From NCBI GenBank assembly GCA_023387585.1, contig JAEWHZ010000376.1, positions 1 through 8,574 on the forward strand: 8,574 nucleotides of DNA, read 5' to 3'. The stretch is from Pseudomonadota bacterium. Lineage in GTDB: Bacteria > Pseudomonadota > Alphaproteobacteria > Rhizobiales > Devosiaceae. Position numbers and translations under genes: made by a program. How positions within the stretch are numbered: the stretch's first letter is position 1; every line of letters begins with the position of its first letter. Below the pieces are notes generated by a model. It was given only the letters and a program-made list of their open reading frames with translations, did no database searches and was not told where the DNA came from. This document shows positions 1-6,098 of the stretch, one piece after another.

Positions 1-155
1 CCGAATTCATCGACTACATGCTCAGCCGCATCCCGCGCGGGCGCTTCCTCGAGGTCGAGGAAGCGGCGAACATGGTGGCCTGGCTGGTTTCGGCCGAGAA
101 CAGCTTTACCACGGCCTCGGTGTTCGATCTGTCGGGCGGCCGGGCGACGTATTGA
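1..155 (+). CDS. SDR family oxidoreductase, C-terminal fragment
   Basis: This is the last 50 residues of a protein whose start lies before the window; the frame runs from base 3 to a TGA at 153-155. The tail reads IPRGRFLEVEEAANMVAWLV, then SAENSFTTASVFDLSGGRATY. This matches the end of a classical short-chain dehydrogenase/reductase: the P-x-GRF segment after the active-site helices, the EEAANMVAWLVS helix, and the final strand with FDLSGGRA. Such enzymes are cytoplasmic NAD(P)-dependent alcohol, sugar or oxoacyl oxidoreductases. The Rossmann nucleotide-binding motif and the Ser-Tyr-Lys triad lie outside the window, so the substrate cannot be judged. It converges on the LacI-type gene across a gap with hairpins. 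It may belong to the same catabolic locus, but nothing here proves it. Confidence 0.85.
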   Translation, partial: EFIDYMLSRIPRGRFLEVEEAANMVAWLVSAENSFTTASVFDLSGGRATY

Positions 156-183
156 GAAGCAGCTGGCGTTCAACCGCCGCGCT

Positions 184-289
184 GTCACCCCGGCCCTGGG
201 CCGGGGCCTATCTCCAACACATACCGCTCGCTCCATGGCGCTTCGAGGCGATCCCCTCGTGATGGGCCCCGGGCCACGCCCGGGGTGAC
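184..289. repeat. REP-like pair of GC-rich palindromes
   Basis: Two strong hairpins sit in the convergent gap. The first is CCCCGGCCC / GGGCCGGGG (188-196 and 198-206, perfect 9-base arms, effectively an 8-bp stem with a CTG loop). The second is CCCCGGGC / GCCCGGGG (267-274 and 278-285, loop CAC). The whole unit is bounded by inverted GTCACCCCGG (184-193) and CCGGGGTGAC (280-289). This head-to-head arrangement resembles the extragenic palindromic repeats common in alphaproteobacterial genomes. No T-tract follows either hairpin, so neither is a classical intrinsic terminator. They could still stop or stabilise the two converging transcripts. No transposase is nearby. Only one copy of the unit is seen in the window, so its dispersed nature is inferred. 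Confidence 0.7.
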
Positions 290-335
290 ATCGGAGGGGT
301 TGGGGGGCGGCGACTTGCATAAGGGCGGTTCAAGC

Positions 336-1355
336 TCACCGCGCCGGGATGTTCTCGCGAAAGATCAGGCGCGGTTCGATGTAGTGAACCGGCAAAAAAC
401 TGTGCGCCGAAGCGATGGAGCCGAGGAGGCGGATGACGGTCTGTTCGGCGACCAGCGTGGTGTCCTGGTCGATGACGAGGTCGATCAGACCCGCCTCGAG
501 CGCGCTGCGGGTGGCGTCGGTGAGGTCGTGCATGATGGCGAAGGGGCGCGGGGCGGCGCGCTCCGACAGGGCGGCGATGATGCCGCTGCGCCCGCCGCCC
601 ATGACATAAAGGCCGACGAGATCGGGATCGCGCGCGAACAGGGCGCGCGCCTCGTGCTCGGCGCGCTGGTTGTCGGAACGCAAATCAATGGCGGGCAGAA
701 TCTCGAATTGCGCGAAGTCTGACGCCATCACGGCGCGGAAGCCGGATTCGCGCTCGCGCTGGCCCTGAAAGCCGGCATAGCCGGCGAACACCGCGACGCG
801 GCCGGGGCGCGGGGTCATGCGCCCCAGAATATGGGCGGCCGTGCGCCCGGTGACCAGATTGTCGACGCCGACATAGGCCGAACGCGGAGTGGATTTCAGG
901 TCGGAGCCGATGATGACGACCTTGATGCCGGCCTCGACCAGATCGCGCACCGCCTGGCGGGTCAGCGCATCGTCGAGCGCGACGATGCCGACGCCCTGGG
1001 TGCCGAGCGAGACATGGCCCAGCGCCTCGACCAGCGTGCGCGGCGACATGTCCTTGAGATCGTGCAGCGTCGCGGCGGCGACCAGCGGCAGCGAGCCGGC
1101 AAAAGCCTCGATCTTGTCGGCCACCTCGCGCAGAAAAGCCTGCTGGCCGCAGGGCACGAAAAATTCCAGCCGCACCGGCCGCGCCGGCAGCACCACATGC
1201 CCGTCGGTGGGCAGATAGCCGAGCTGGTGCGCCGCCGTCAGCACACGCTGGCGGTTGGCGGCGCTGACCCCGGCGCGGTTGTTGAGCACGCGGTCGACCG
1301 TGGCCGGGGAAACGCCGGCGAGGCGGGCGATATCGGGGATGGTCGCGTGCGCCAT
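336..1355 (-). CDS. LacI-family transcriptional regulator
   Basis: This is a 339-residue cytoplasmic DNA-binding repressor or activator, full length for the LacI/GalR family. The start is the ATG at 1355-1353, preceded by GAGG nine bases upstream. The open frame continues to 1625 but that part is arginine-rich antisense of the reductase gene, so it is excluded. Residues 4-50 form the helix-turn-helix and hinge (TIPDIARLAGVSPATVDRVL, then NNRAGVS and a QRVLTAAHQLGYLP helix). The rest, from about residue 60, is a periplasmic-binding-protein-like effector domain with a sugar-type fold (IVALDD, KVVIIGSDL, GVDNLVTGRTAA, RVAVFAG, GLYVMGGGRSG). The usual TVSRVLN recognition helix reads TVDRVLN, with Asp21 in place of Ser. 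The gene lies 11 bases downstream of the reductase gene and is probably cotranscribed with it. It is the obvious candidate to control both divergent units. The ligand is unknown; a sugar or cyclitol is likely from the context. Confidence 0.9.
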   Translation of the reverse strand: MAHATIPDIARLAGVSPATVDRVLNNRAGVSAANRQRVLTAAHQLGYLPTDGHVVLPARPVRLEFFVPCGQQAFLREVADKIEAFAGSLPLVAAATLHDLKDMSPRTLVEALGHVSLGTQGVGIVALDDALTRQAVRDLVEAGIKVVIIGSDLKSTPRSAYVGVDNLVTGRTAAHILGRMTPRPGRVAVFAGYAGFQGQRERESGFRAVMASDFAQFEILPAIDLRSDNQRAEHEARALFARDPDLVGLYVMGGGRSGIIAALSERAAPRPFAIMHDLTDATRSALEAGLIDLVIDQDTTLVAEQTVIRLLGSIASAHSFLPVHYIEPRLIFRENIPAR

Positions 1356-1366
1356 TCTTTTGATCC

Positions 1367-2572
1367 TCAGCCGCGCAGCAGGGCCTTGAGGTCGGTGGCC
1401 GGATCGCAGACCGCCGCGGGCGGCGGGGAGCGGTGCTGCTCGATCAGGCGCTTGCCGACCATATAGGCGCGGGCATCGTCGATGGCGTCGACGGCGAGCA
1501 GTTCGTCGGCGCGATAATACCAGTGCGAGCGCCCTGCCCCGCCTTCGCGCACATGAACGGCATCGTGGCCGAAATTGTGCCCGGCGATCTGCAGATGGCA
1601 GTCGTATTGGTCGGACCAGAACCACGGACGCGGCTCGAAGGTTTCGCCGTGGCCGAGCATGTTGCGCGCGACGATCTCGGCCGTGTCGATGGCGTTGCCG
1701 ACGCTTTCGATGCGCTGGCGCAAGCCACGGAACTCGAGAGCGGCGCAGTCGCCGGCCGCCCAGATGCCGGGCGCGGAGGTGCGAAGATGCGCATCGACGG
1801 CGATGCCGTTGTCGATGGCGAGACCTGCATCGGCGGCAAGCGCGATGTCGGGCAGGACGCCGATGGCGACGAGCACGAGGTCGGCCGGAATCTCGCGCCC
1901 GTCCGCGAGGCGCGCGGCCTTGACGTGGCCGGTGCCGACCAGGGTTTCGAGCAGGGTATCTTCGAGGATGGTCACGCCGTGCGACAGGTGCAGGTCGCGC
2001 ATGACGGCGGCGGTCTCGGCTGAGGCGACGCGGGCGAGGATGCGCGGGGCGGCTTCCAACACGGTGACCTTCATCTCGCGCTTCGCGCAGGCGGCGGCGA
2101 TTTCAAGCCCGAGATAGCCGCCGCCGACGATGACCACGGAGCGGCCGGGGCGCAGCTCGGCGGAGAGGCGCGCGGCATCGGCCACGGTGCGCAGGGTCAA
2201 CACGCCGTCGAGCTCGCCGCCCATCTCCGGCGGCAGCCGGCGCGGCAGGGCGCCGGTGGCGAGCGCGAGGGTGTCATAGGCGAGCGTGGTGCCGTCGGCG
2301 CAGCGCAACTGCCGGCCCGCCGCGTCGAGGGATTCGACGCGGGTGCCGGTGACGAGCGTGATATCGCGCTCGGCGAAGAAGGCGGGTGGGCGCAGCAGGA
2401 GGGATTCGGGCGCGGCCTCGCCGGCGAGGAAGGCTTTTGCCAATGGCGGGCGCTGATAGGGCGCGTGCGGCTCCTGCCCGATCAGGGTGACGCTTCCGTC
2501 GAACCCCTCCTCACGCAGCTTGATGGCTATGGCGCAGCCGGCCTGCCCGGCGCCGACGATCACGGCATGCAA
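1367..2572 (-). CDS. FAD-dependent NAD(P)H:ferredoxin reductase (MocF-like)
   Basis: This is a 401-residue cytoplasmic flavoprotein of the rhodocoxin/putidaredoxin reductase type. It passes electrons from NAD(P)H to a small ferredoxin, here most likely the Rieske protein encoded at 3822-4133. Motifs in order: FAD-binding GAGQAG at residues 7-12, the family signature YQRPPLAKAFL at 39-49, ATGALPRR near 105-112, NAD(P)-binding GGGYLG at 150-155, and the second FAD contact IWAAGDCA at 270-277. A C-terminal reductase domain follows. I place the start at the TTG at 2572-2570: GGGAGG lies 8 bases upstream and translation then begins MHAVIVGAG, the normal beginning for the family. An upstream ATG at 2716 would add 48 residues lacking family resemblance across the control region. 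The role matches MocF of rhizopine demethylation; equivalence is inferred, so no symbol is given. Confidence 0.9.
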   Translation of the reverse strand: MHAVIVGAGQAGCAIAIKLREEGFDGSVTLIGQEPHAPYQRPPLAKAFLAGEAAPESLLLRPPAFFAERDITLVTGTRVESLDAAGRQLRCADGTTLAYDTLALATGALPRRLPPEMGGELDGVLTLRTVADAARLSAELRPGRSVVIVGGGYLGLEIAAACAKREMKVTVLEAAPRILARVASAETAAVMRDLHLSHGVTILEDTLLETLVGTGHVKAARLADGREIPADLVLVAIGVLPDIALAADAGLAIDNGIAVDAHLRTSAPGIWAAGDCAALEFRGLRQRIESVGNAIDTAEIVARNMLGHGETFEPRPWFWSDQYDCHLQIAGHNFGHDAVHVREGGAGRSHWYYRADELLAVDAIDDARAYMVGKRLIEQHRSPPPAAVCDPATDLKALLRG

Positions 2573-2611
2573 GATGCGCACCTCCCTGTGAGTTTCCGAA
2601 CCGGCTGACCG

Positions 2612-2626
2612 CTTCGCATTTTTCCG
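2612..2626. promoter_or_regulatory. Candidate operator, left half of inverted repeat
   Basis: The 15-base site CTTCGCATTTTTCCG matches the reverse complement of 2717-2731 at 13 of 15 positions, including an unbroken 11-base TCGCATTTTTC. It lies 39 bases upstream of the reductase start. It also forms part of a local palindrome, TTCGC (2613-2617) with GCGAA (2626-2630). The pairing of two copies flanking the control region suggests a binding site, plausibly for the neighbouring LacI-type regulator. This is inference from sequence symmetry alone. Confidence 0.35.
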
Positions 2627-2643
2627 CGAATCGCTCCAGTGCT

Positions 2644-2663
2644 TGATGTGATCTGATGTGATC
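2644..2663. repeat. Perfect tandem repeat of TGATGTGATC
   Basis: The 10-base unit TGATGTGATC occurs twice in a row (2644-2653 and 2654-2663) in the middle of the divergent control region. Ten bases is about one helical turn, so a protein reading the unit would see both copies on the same face of the DNA. It may be an activator or regulator site, or a simple slipped-strand duplication. It sits just upstream of the candidate -35 element for the plus-strand operon. Confidence 0.75.
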
Positions 2664-2668
2664 GGGCT

Positions 2669-2697
2669 TTGCCATCGCCGGCCCGAACGAGGATTCT
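2669..2697 (+). promoter_or_regulatory. Candidate sigma-70 type promoter of the mocD-like operon
   Basis: TTGCCA (2669-2674) matches five of six bases of TTGACA. After a 17-base spacer comes GATTCT (2692-2697), which matches only three of six bases of TATAAT. Transcription would start near 2704, which would place the right-hand inverted-repeat copy (2717-2731) at about +13 to +27, a usual repressor position. The -10 match is weak, so this is a suggestion only. Confidence 0.25.
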
Positions 2698-2716
2698 GCG
2701 CGTTGGGAAGAACCAT

Positions 2717-2731
2717 CCGAAAAATGCGAGG
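2717..2731. promoter_or_regulatory. Candidate operator overlapping the mocD-like ribosome binding site
   Basis: CCGAAAAATGCGAGG is the inverted partner of 2612-2626 (13 of 15 positions match). Its last four bases, GAGG at 2728-2731, are also the probable Shine-Dalgarno sequence of the next gene, 8 bases before its GTG. A protein bound here could block transcription elongation of the five-gene operon. Binding is inferred, not shown. Confidence 0.35.
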
Positions 2732-2739
2732 TAGCGATC

Positions 2740-3825
2740 GTGACCACGGCCGACATCCGGGCCCGCGACTATACGCTCGGGAGCGAAGATGCGGCGCGGG
2801 CCGCCGAGATCGGTCTCGCCAATGCCGACTGGTATCGCACCGAGGTGCCGCGCAAGGTGATGAAGGAGCTGATGCAGCGCAGCGACGGCCCTGCCCTGCG
2901 CGACACCATATTGTGGCTGGCGCTGCTGGCCGGCTCGGCGGCGGGCGGCATCGCCTTGTGGGGGACGTGGTGGTGCGTGCCGTTCTGGGCGGTCTATGGC
3001 GTGCTGTACGGCTCCGCCTGCGACTCGCGCTGGCACGAATGCGGCCACGGCACCGCCTTCCGCACCCAGTGGATGAACACTGTCGTCTATCACATCGCCT
3101 CGTTCATGGTGGTGCGCAACCCGGTGACCTGGCGCTGGAGCCATGCGCGGCACCACACCGACACCATCATCGTCGGGCGCGACCCGGAGATCGCCTGCAA
3201 GCGCCCGCCCGACAAATTCCGCCTGCTGCTCGGCTATGCCGGCATTCTCGACATGTGGGAGGGCGCGGTGACGCTGGGGCGCAACGCGCTCGGCCGGATC
3301 AGCGACAGCGAGAAGGACTACATTCCGCAAAGCGAATGGCCCAAGGCGATCGCGGCGGCGCGGGTGCATATGGCGATCTATGCGGCGACGATCGTTCTCG
3401 CGCTGGCCACCTGGTCGTGGATCCCGCTGATGCTGATCGGCCTGCCGCGGCTCTATGGCTGCTGGCACATGGTGATGACCGGGCTGATCCAGCATTGCGG
3501 GCTGGACGAGAACGTCACCGACCACCGGCTCAACACGCGCACGGTGTATATGAACCCGATCAGCCGCTGGATCTACTGGAACATGAACTATCATATCGAG
3601 CACCATATGTTCCCCATGGTGCCCTATCACGCGCTCCCGAAGCTGCATGAGGTGATCAAAGACGACTTGCCGGCGCCCAACACCTCGATCCTCGACGCCT
3701 ATCGCGAGGCGATTCCGGCAATCCTGCGCCAGGCGGAGGACCCCGATTACGCCATCCGCAAGCCGCTGCCGCCGACGGCAAAGCCCTATCAGGACGGGCC
3801 CGCCCGCGCGGAGGGCGCGGCATGA
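2740..3825 (+). CDS. mocD: MocD-like di-iron oxygenase (fatty acid desaturase superfamily)
   Basis: This 361-residue integral membrane protein is the probable terminal oxygenase of a three-component system. The three histidine boxes of the desaturase/alkane hydroxylase superfamily are all present: HECGH (99-103), HARHH (135-139) and HIEHH (285-289), with extra conserved-looking histidines in QHCGL (251-255) and DH (261-262). Hydrophobic segments near 56-92 and 209-236 should anchor it in the inner membrane with the histidines facing the cytoplasm. The GTG start at 2740 has GAGG 8 bases upstream and gives an N-terminus (ARDYTLG, then WYRTEVPRKVMKELMQRSDG) that fits MocD-like proteins. The closest described role known to me is O-demethylation of 3-O-methyl-scyllo-inosamine with MocE and MocF. 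The stop codon overlaps the next start (ATGA), indicating translational coupling. The true substrate here is unknown; hydrocarbon or lipid oxidation is a less likely alternative. Confidence 0.85.
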   Translation: MTTADIRARDYTLGSEDAARAAEIGLANADWYRTEVPRKVMKELMQRSDGPALRDTILWLALLAGSAAGGIALWGTWWCVPFWAVYGVLYGSACDSRWHECGHGTAFRTQWMNTVVYHIASFMVVRNPVTWRWSHARHHTDTIIVGRDPEIACKRPPDKFRLLLGYAGILDMWEGAVTLGRNALGRISDSEKDYIPQSEWPKAIAAARVHMAIYAATIVLALATWSWIPLMLIGLPRLYGCWHMVMTGLIQHCGLDENVTDHRLNTRTVYMNPISRWIYWNMNYHIEHHMFPMVPYHALPKLHEVIKDDLPAPNTSILDAYREAIPAILRQAEDPDYAIRKPLPPTAKPYQDGPARAEGAA

Positions 3826-4133
3826 GCGGTTGGATCGAGGTCTGCGAGCTCGACGAGATCGAGCCCGAGGACGTGATGCGCTTCGACCATGACGGGCGCA
3901 CCTTCGCGGTCTATCGCGCGCCGGACGGCACGCCCTTCGCCACCGATGGGCTGTGCACCCACGAACAGGTGCATCTGGCCGACGGGCTGGTGATGGACGA
4001 CGAGATCGAGTGCCCCAAGCACAATGGACGGTTCAACATCCGCACCGGCAAGGCTTTGCGCGCGCCGGTGTGCGTAAACCTTGCCACCTACCCCGCGCGG
4101 GTGCGAGACGGACGGATCGAGATCGAAATCTGA
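3822..4133 (+). CDS. mocE: MocE-family Rieske [2Fe-2S] ferredoxin
   Basis: This is a 103-residue soluble electron carrier. The Rieske cluster ligands are clear: Cys45 and His47 in the CTHE motif, and Cys64 and His67 in the CPKH motif, with the flanking segment HNGRFNIRTGKALRAPVCVN typical of MocE and of biphenyl-dioxygenase-type ferredoxins. The whole protein matches the length of the family, beginning WIEVCELDEI and ending in a short RIEIEI strand. The ATG lies in a 4-base ATGA overlap with the upstream oxygenase gene, so the two products are probably made in balanced amounts. It should take electrons from the flavoprotein reductase encoded divergently and hand them to the MocD-like di-iron centre. 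This is one of the firmest assignments in the window; only the physiological substrate of the system remains open. Confidence 0.93.
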   Translation: MSGWIEVCELDEIEPEDVMRFDHDGRTFAVYRAPDGTPFATDGLCTHEQVHLADGLVMDDEIECPKHNGRFNIRTGKALRAPVCVNLATYPARVRDGRIEIEI

Positions 4134-4140
4134 GAGCTCC

Positions 4141-6087
4141 ATGACCCGTCGCCGCCTGACCGTCGCCGACCTGGCCGCCCTGAAGGGCAAGCGCCAGCTC
4201 ACCATGCTGCGCTTCTTCACGCTGGAGGAGGCGGCGGCGGCCGAAGCGGCCGGCATCGACATCGCCTCGGTGCCGCCCGAGCTGGCGGCCGACCCGGAAT
4301 ATCGCCGGGTCGCGCCCTCGATCTTCACCATGACCGGGCACACGCACCTGACGGCGGGGACGCGCGAGGATTATCTGCGCTGGGCCGGCAACGCCATCGA
4401 GCACGGCGCCGACGCGGTCTATTGCTCGGGCAGCATGGAGACGGTGGAATATCTGGCGCGCGAATATATCCCGGTGATCGGCCATGTCGGGCTGGTGCCG
4501 GCGCGCGCGGGCTGGACCGGCGGCTATCGCGCCGTGGGCAAGACGGCCGCAGGGGCGATGAAGCTCTATGAGGAATGCCTCGCCTATGAGCGGGCCGGCG
4601 CCATCGCGGTCGAGCTCGAAGTGGTGCCGGCGGAGGTGGCGAGCGAGATTTCGCGCCGGCTGGAGCGGTTGTCGGTGTGGTCCATGGGCTCGGGCGCCGG
4701 GTGCGACGCGCAATATCTGTTCGCCATGGACATATTGGGCGAGAACACCGGGCACGTGCCGCGCCACGCGAAAGTCTATCGCGACTTCGCCGCCGAACAT
4801 GCGCGGCTGCAACAGGAGCGCATCGCCGCCTTCACGGAATTCCGCGCCGATGTCGAGAGCGGAATTTTTCCGGAGGATCGCTATCTGGTGCGCATGGATG
4901 CGGGCGAGCTGGCGGCCTTCCGGGCGCTGTTGCCCGAAAGCGCGGCACAGGCCGGGACGGACGAATTCGAGTTTGCTCCCGAAAGCGCCTCTGTCGAGGC
5001 CGGCGACACGATCGAGGAGGTGATCATGGCCGCCGGGCCGGAGAGCGTGCCGCAACCGACCGGACTGCGCGTCGCCGCGCAAGGCATCTCGTTCGGCTTC
5101 GACCCCCATTGCGGCTTCATCCGCGATTTCACCGTCGAGGACGAGGGCCGCGAGGTCACCCCGCTACATCGCGCGCCCTGGGTGGGCACGGAGACGCTGC
5201 CCGGGGACACGGAACCGCATCTCGCCGGGCTCGAAGGCGATTTCTTCTGCGCCCCTTTCGCCGATGGCGGCGGCAAGGCGCCGATCCTGCATGGCTGGCC
5301 GGGCAATTCCGACTGGCAGGTGAGCGAGCGCACGGGCGTATCCGAACTCACGGCCGTACTGGAACGCGATGTCGAGGGCGCGCGGCTGACCAAGCGCCTG
5401 CTGCTGCGCGACGGCCACCCCTTCCTTTATCAGTGCCACAGTTTCGAGGGCGGGATCGGCGTCATCTCGGCGGCCAACCACGCCATGGTGTCGCTGCCGG
5501 TCGGCGGCAGGCTGAGCTTTTCGCCAAAGGCCTATTTCGCCACGCCGAACGAGCCGCCCGAGCCCGACGCCGAACGCGGCCGCTCGGCGCTGCGCTATCC
5601 CGGCCATGCCCTGAACCCGCGCAATTTCCCGCTGGCCAATGAAGGCCGGGTCGATCTCACCACCTATCCGTTCGTCCACCAGCACGAGGACTTCGTCGTC
5701 GCCGTCGAGGATGCCGGAAGCCGGCTGGGTTGGACCGCCGTGGTGCGGCTCGGCTATGGCGAACTGTTCCTCAGCCTGCGCGATCCGCGCCGCCTGCCCT
5801 GGACCATGCTGTGGCATTCCGATGGCGGGCGCGACTATGCGCCGTGGTCGGGACGGCACCTGGGGTGCCTCGGCGTCGAGGAAGGCAACGCCCCGCATAT
5901 GCTGGGCCAGCCGGGCGGGCTGGCGCTGGGGGGCAGGCTCGAAATCCGCCACGCCATCGGCGCCATCGCCTGGCCCACCGAGAGCCCGGTTGCATCCATC
6001 GAGGCCAGCGACGACACTCTGACCATAAGGGGAGAGGACGGCACCACGCGCACGGTGCCATTCGACATCAGCCAGATCATGTCTTGA
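4141..6087 (+). CDS. PanB-like domain fused to aldose-epimerase-like domain
   Basis: This 648-residue protein has two recognisable parts. Residues 1-246 resemble ketopantoate hydroxymethyltransferase (PanB, PEP mutase/isocitrate lyase superfamily): LEEAAAAEAAGIDI near 28-41, IPVIGHVGLVP at 110-120, GGYRAVGKT at 127-135, AVELEVVP at 156-163, GSGAGCDAQ at 183-191 and a closing SGIFP. His115 and Glu160 correspond to conserved PanB residues. The PanB metal-site motifs (VGDSLG, ADMPF, VKLEGG) are replaced by SVPPEL, MTGHTH and VYCSGS, so pantothenate synthesis is unlikely. Residues 308-648 resemble the galactose-mutarotase/aldose-1-epimerase fold: ILHGWPGNSDW with His384, AANH with Asn446-His447, and LGVEEG with Glu580. 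Translation starts at the ATG 7 bases after mocE; GAGAG is a weak ribosome site. A second possible start lies at 5026. It may act on a sugar or cyclitol intermediate; the reaction is unknown. Confidence 0.8.
   Translation: MTRRRLTVADLAALKGKRQLTMLRFFTLEEAAAAEAAGIDIASVPPELAADPEYRRVAPSIFTMTGHTHLTAGTREDYLRWAGNAIEHGADAVYCSGSMETVEYLAREYIPVIGHVGLVPARAGWTGGYRAVGKTAAGAMKLYEECLAYERAGAIAVELEVVPAEVASEISRRLERLSVWSMGSGAGCDAQYLFAMDILGENTGHVPRHAKVYRDFAAEHARLQQERIAAFTEFRADVESGIFPEDRYLVRMDAGELAAFRALLPESAAQAGTDEFEFAPESASVEAGDTIEEVIMAAGPESVPQPTGLRVAAQGISFGFDPHCGFIRDFTVEDEGREVTPLHRAPWVGTETLPGDTEPHLAGLEGDFFCAPFADGGGKAPILHGWPGNSDWQVSERTGVSELTAVLERDVEGARLTKRLLLRDGHPFLYQCHSFEGGIGVISAANHAMVSLPVGGRLSFSPKAYFATPNEPPEPDAERGRSALRYPGHALNPRNFPLANEGRVDLTTYPFVHQHEDFVVAVEDAGSRLGWTAVVRLGYGELFLSLRDPRRLPWTMLWHSDGGRDYAPWSGRHLGCLGVEEGNAPHMLGQPGGLALGGRLEIRHAIGAIAWPTESPVASIEASDDTLTIRGEDGTTRTVPFDISQIMS
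5015..5028 (+). promoter_or_regulatory. Perfect internal Shine-Dalgarno and ATG at the domain junction
   Basis: AGGAGGTGATC (5015-5025) is an unbroken 11-base complement of the conserved 16S rRNA 3' tail. It is followed directly by an in-frame ATG (5026-5028) that encodes Met296 of the fused protein, between the PanB-like and mutarotase-like domains. Spacing from AGGAGG to ATG is 5 bases. Initiation here would give a 353-residue mutarotase-only product. This site is much stronger than the one seen at the gene's own start. In the long frame the same bases encode Glu-Glu-Val-Ile, so chance cannot be excluded. Confidence 0.5.
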
Positions 6088-6098
6088 GGGGAGCGAGC

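Larger units (their letters stand above)
2573..2739. promoter_or_regulatory. Divergent control region between reductase and mocD-like genes
   Basis: This 167-base gene-free stretch separates two divergent units and must hold both promoters. It contains a perfect tandem duplication of a 10-base word, an 11-base inverted repeat spaced about 100 bases apart, and one TTCGC/GCGAA palindrome (2613-2630). These are listed separately. A LacI-family gene closes the minus-strand unit, so operators for it would be expected here. No convincing promoter for the reductase direction could be picked out by eye. Confidence 0.7.

Noticed and set aside
1356..1625. Upstream extension of the LacI-type gene
   Set aside because: The 90 extra residues are arginine-rich antisense of the reductase C-terminus. 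The ATG at 1355 starts exactly before the helix-turn-helix and has a ribosome site.
2573..2716. Upstream ATG for the reductase at 2716
   Set aside because: It would add 48 residues without family resemblance and run through the divergent control region; the TTG at 2572 has a better ribosome site and gives the normal family N-terminus.
2560..3648. A 362-codon open frame on the minus strand opposite the MocD-like gene
   Set aside because: It is an antisense shadow of a gene with all three histidine boxes, is rich in Arg, His, Pro and Ala, and shows no domain motif. Long antisense frames are expected at this GC content.
4141..4880. Calling this domain a pantothenate-pathway PanB
   Set aside because: The PanB metal-site motifs are absent and the operon concerns sugar or cyclitol oxidation, so only fold-level similarity is claimed.
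4033..5109. A 358-codon minus-strand open frame opposite the PanB-like region
   Set aside because: Shadow of a clear PanB-like coding frame; no ribosome site or family resemblance.
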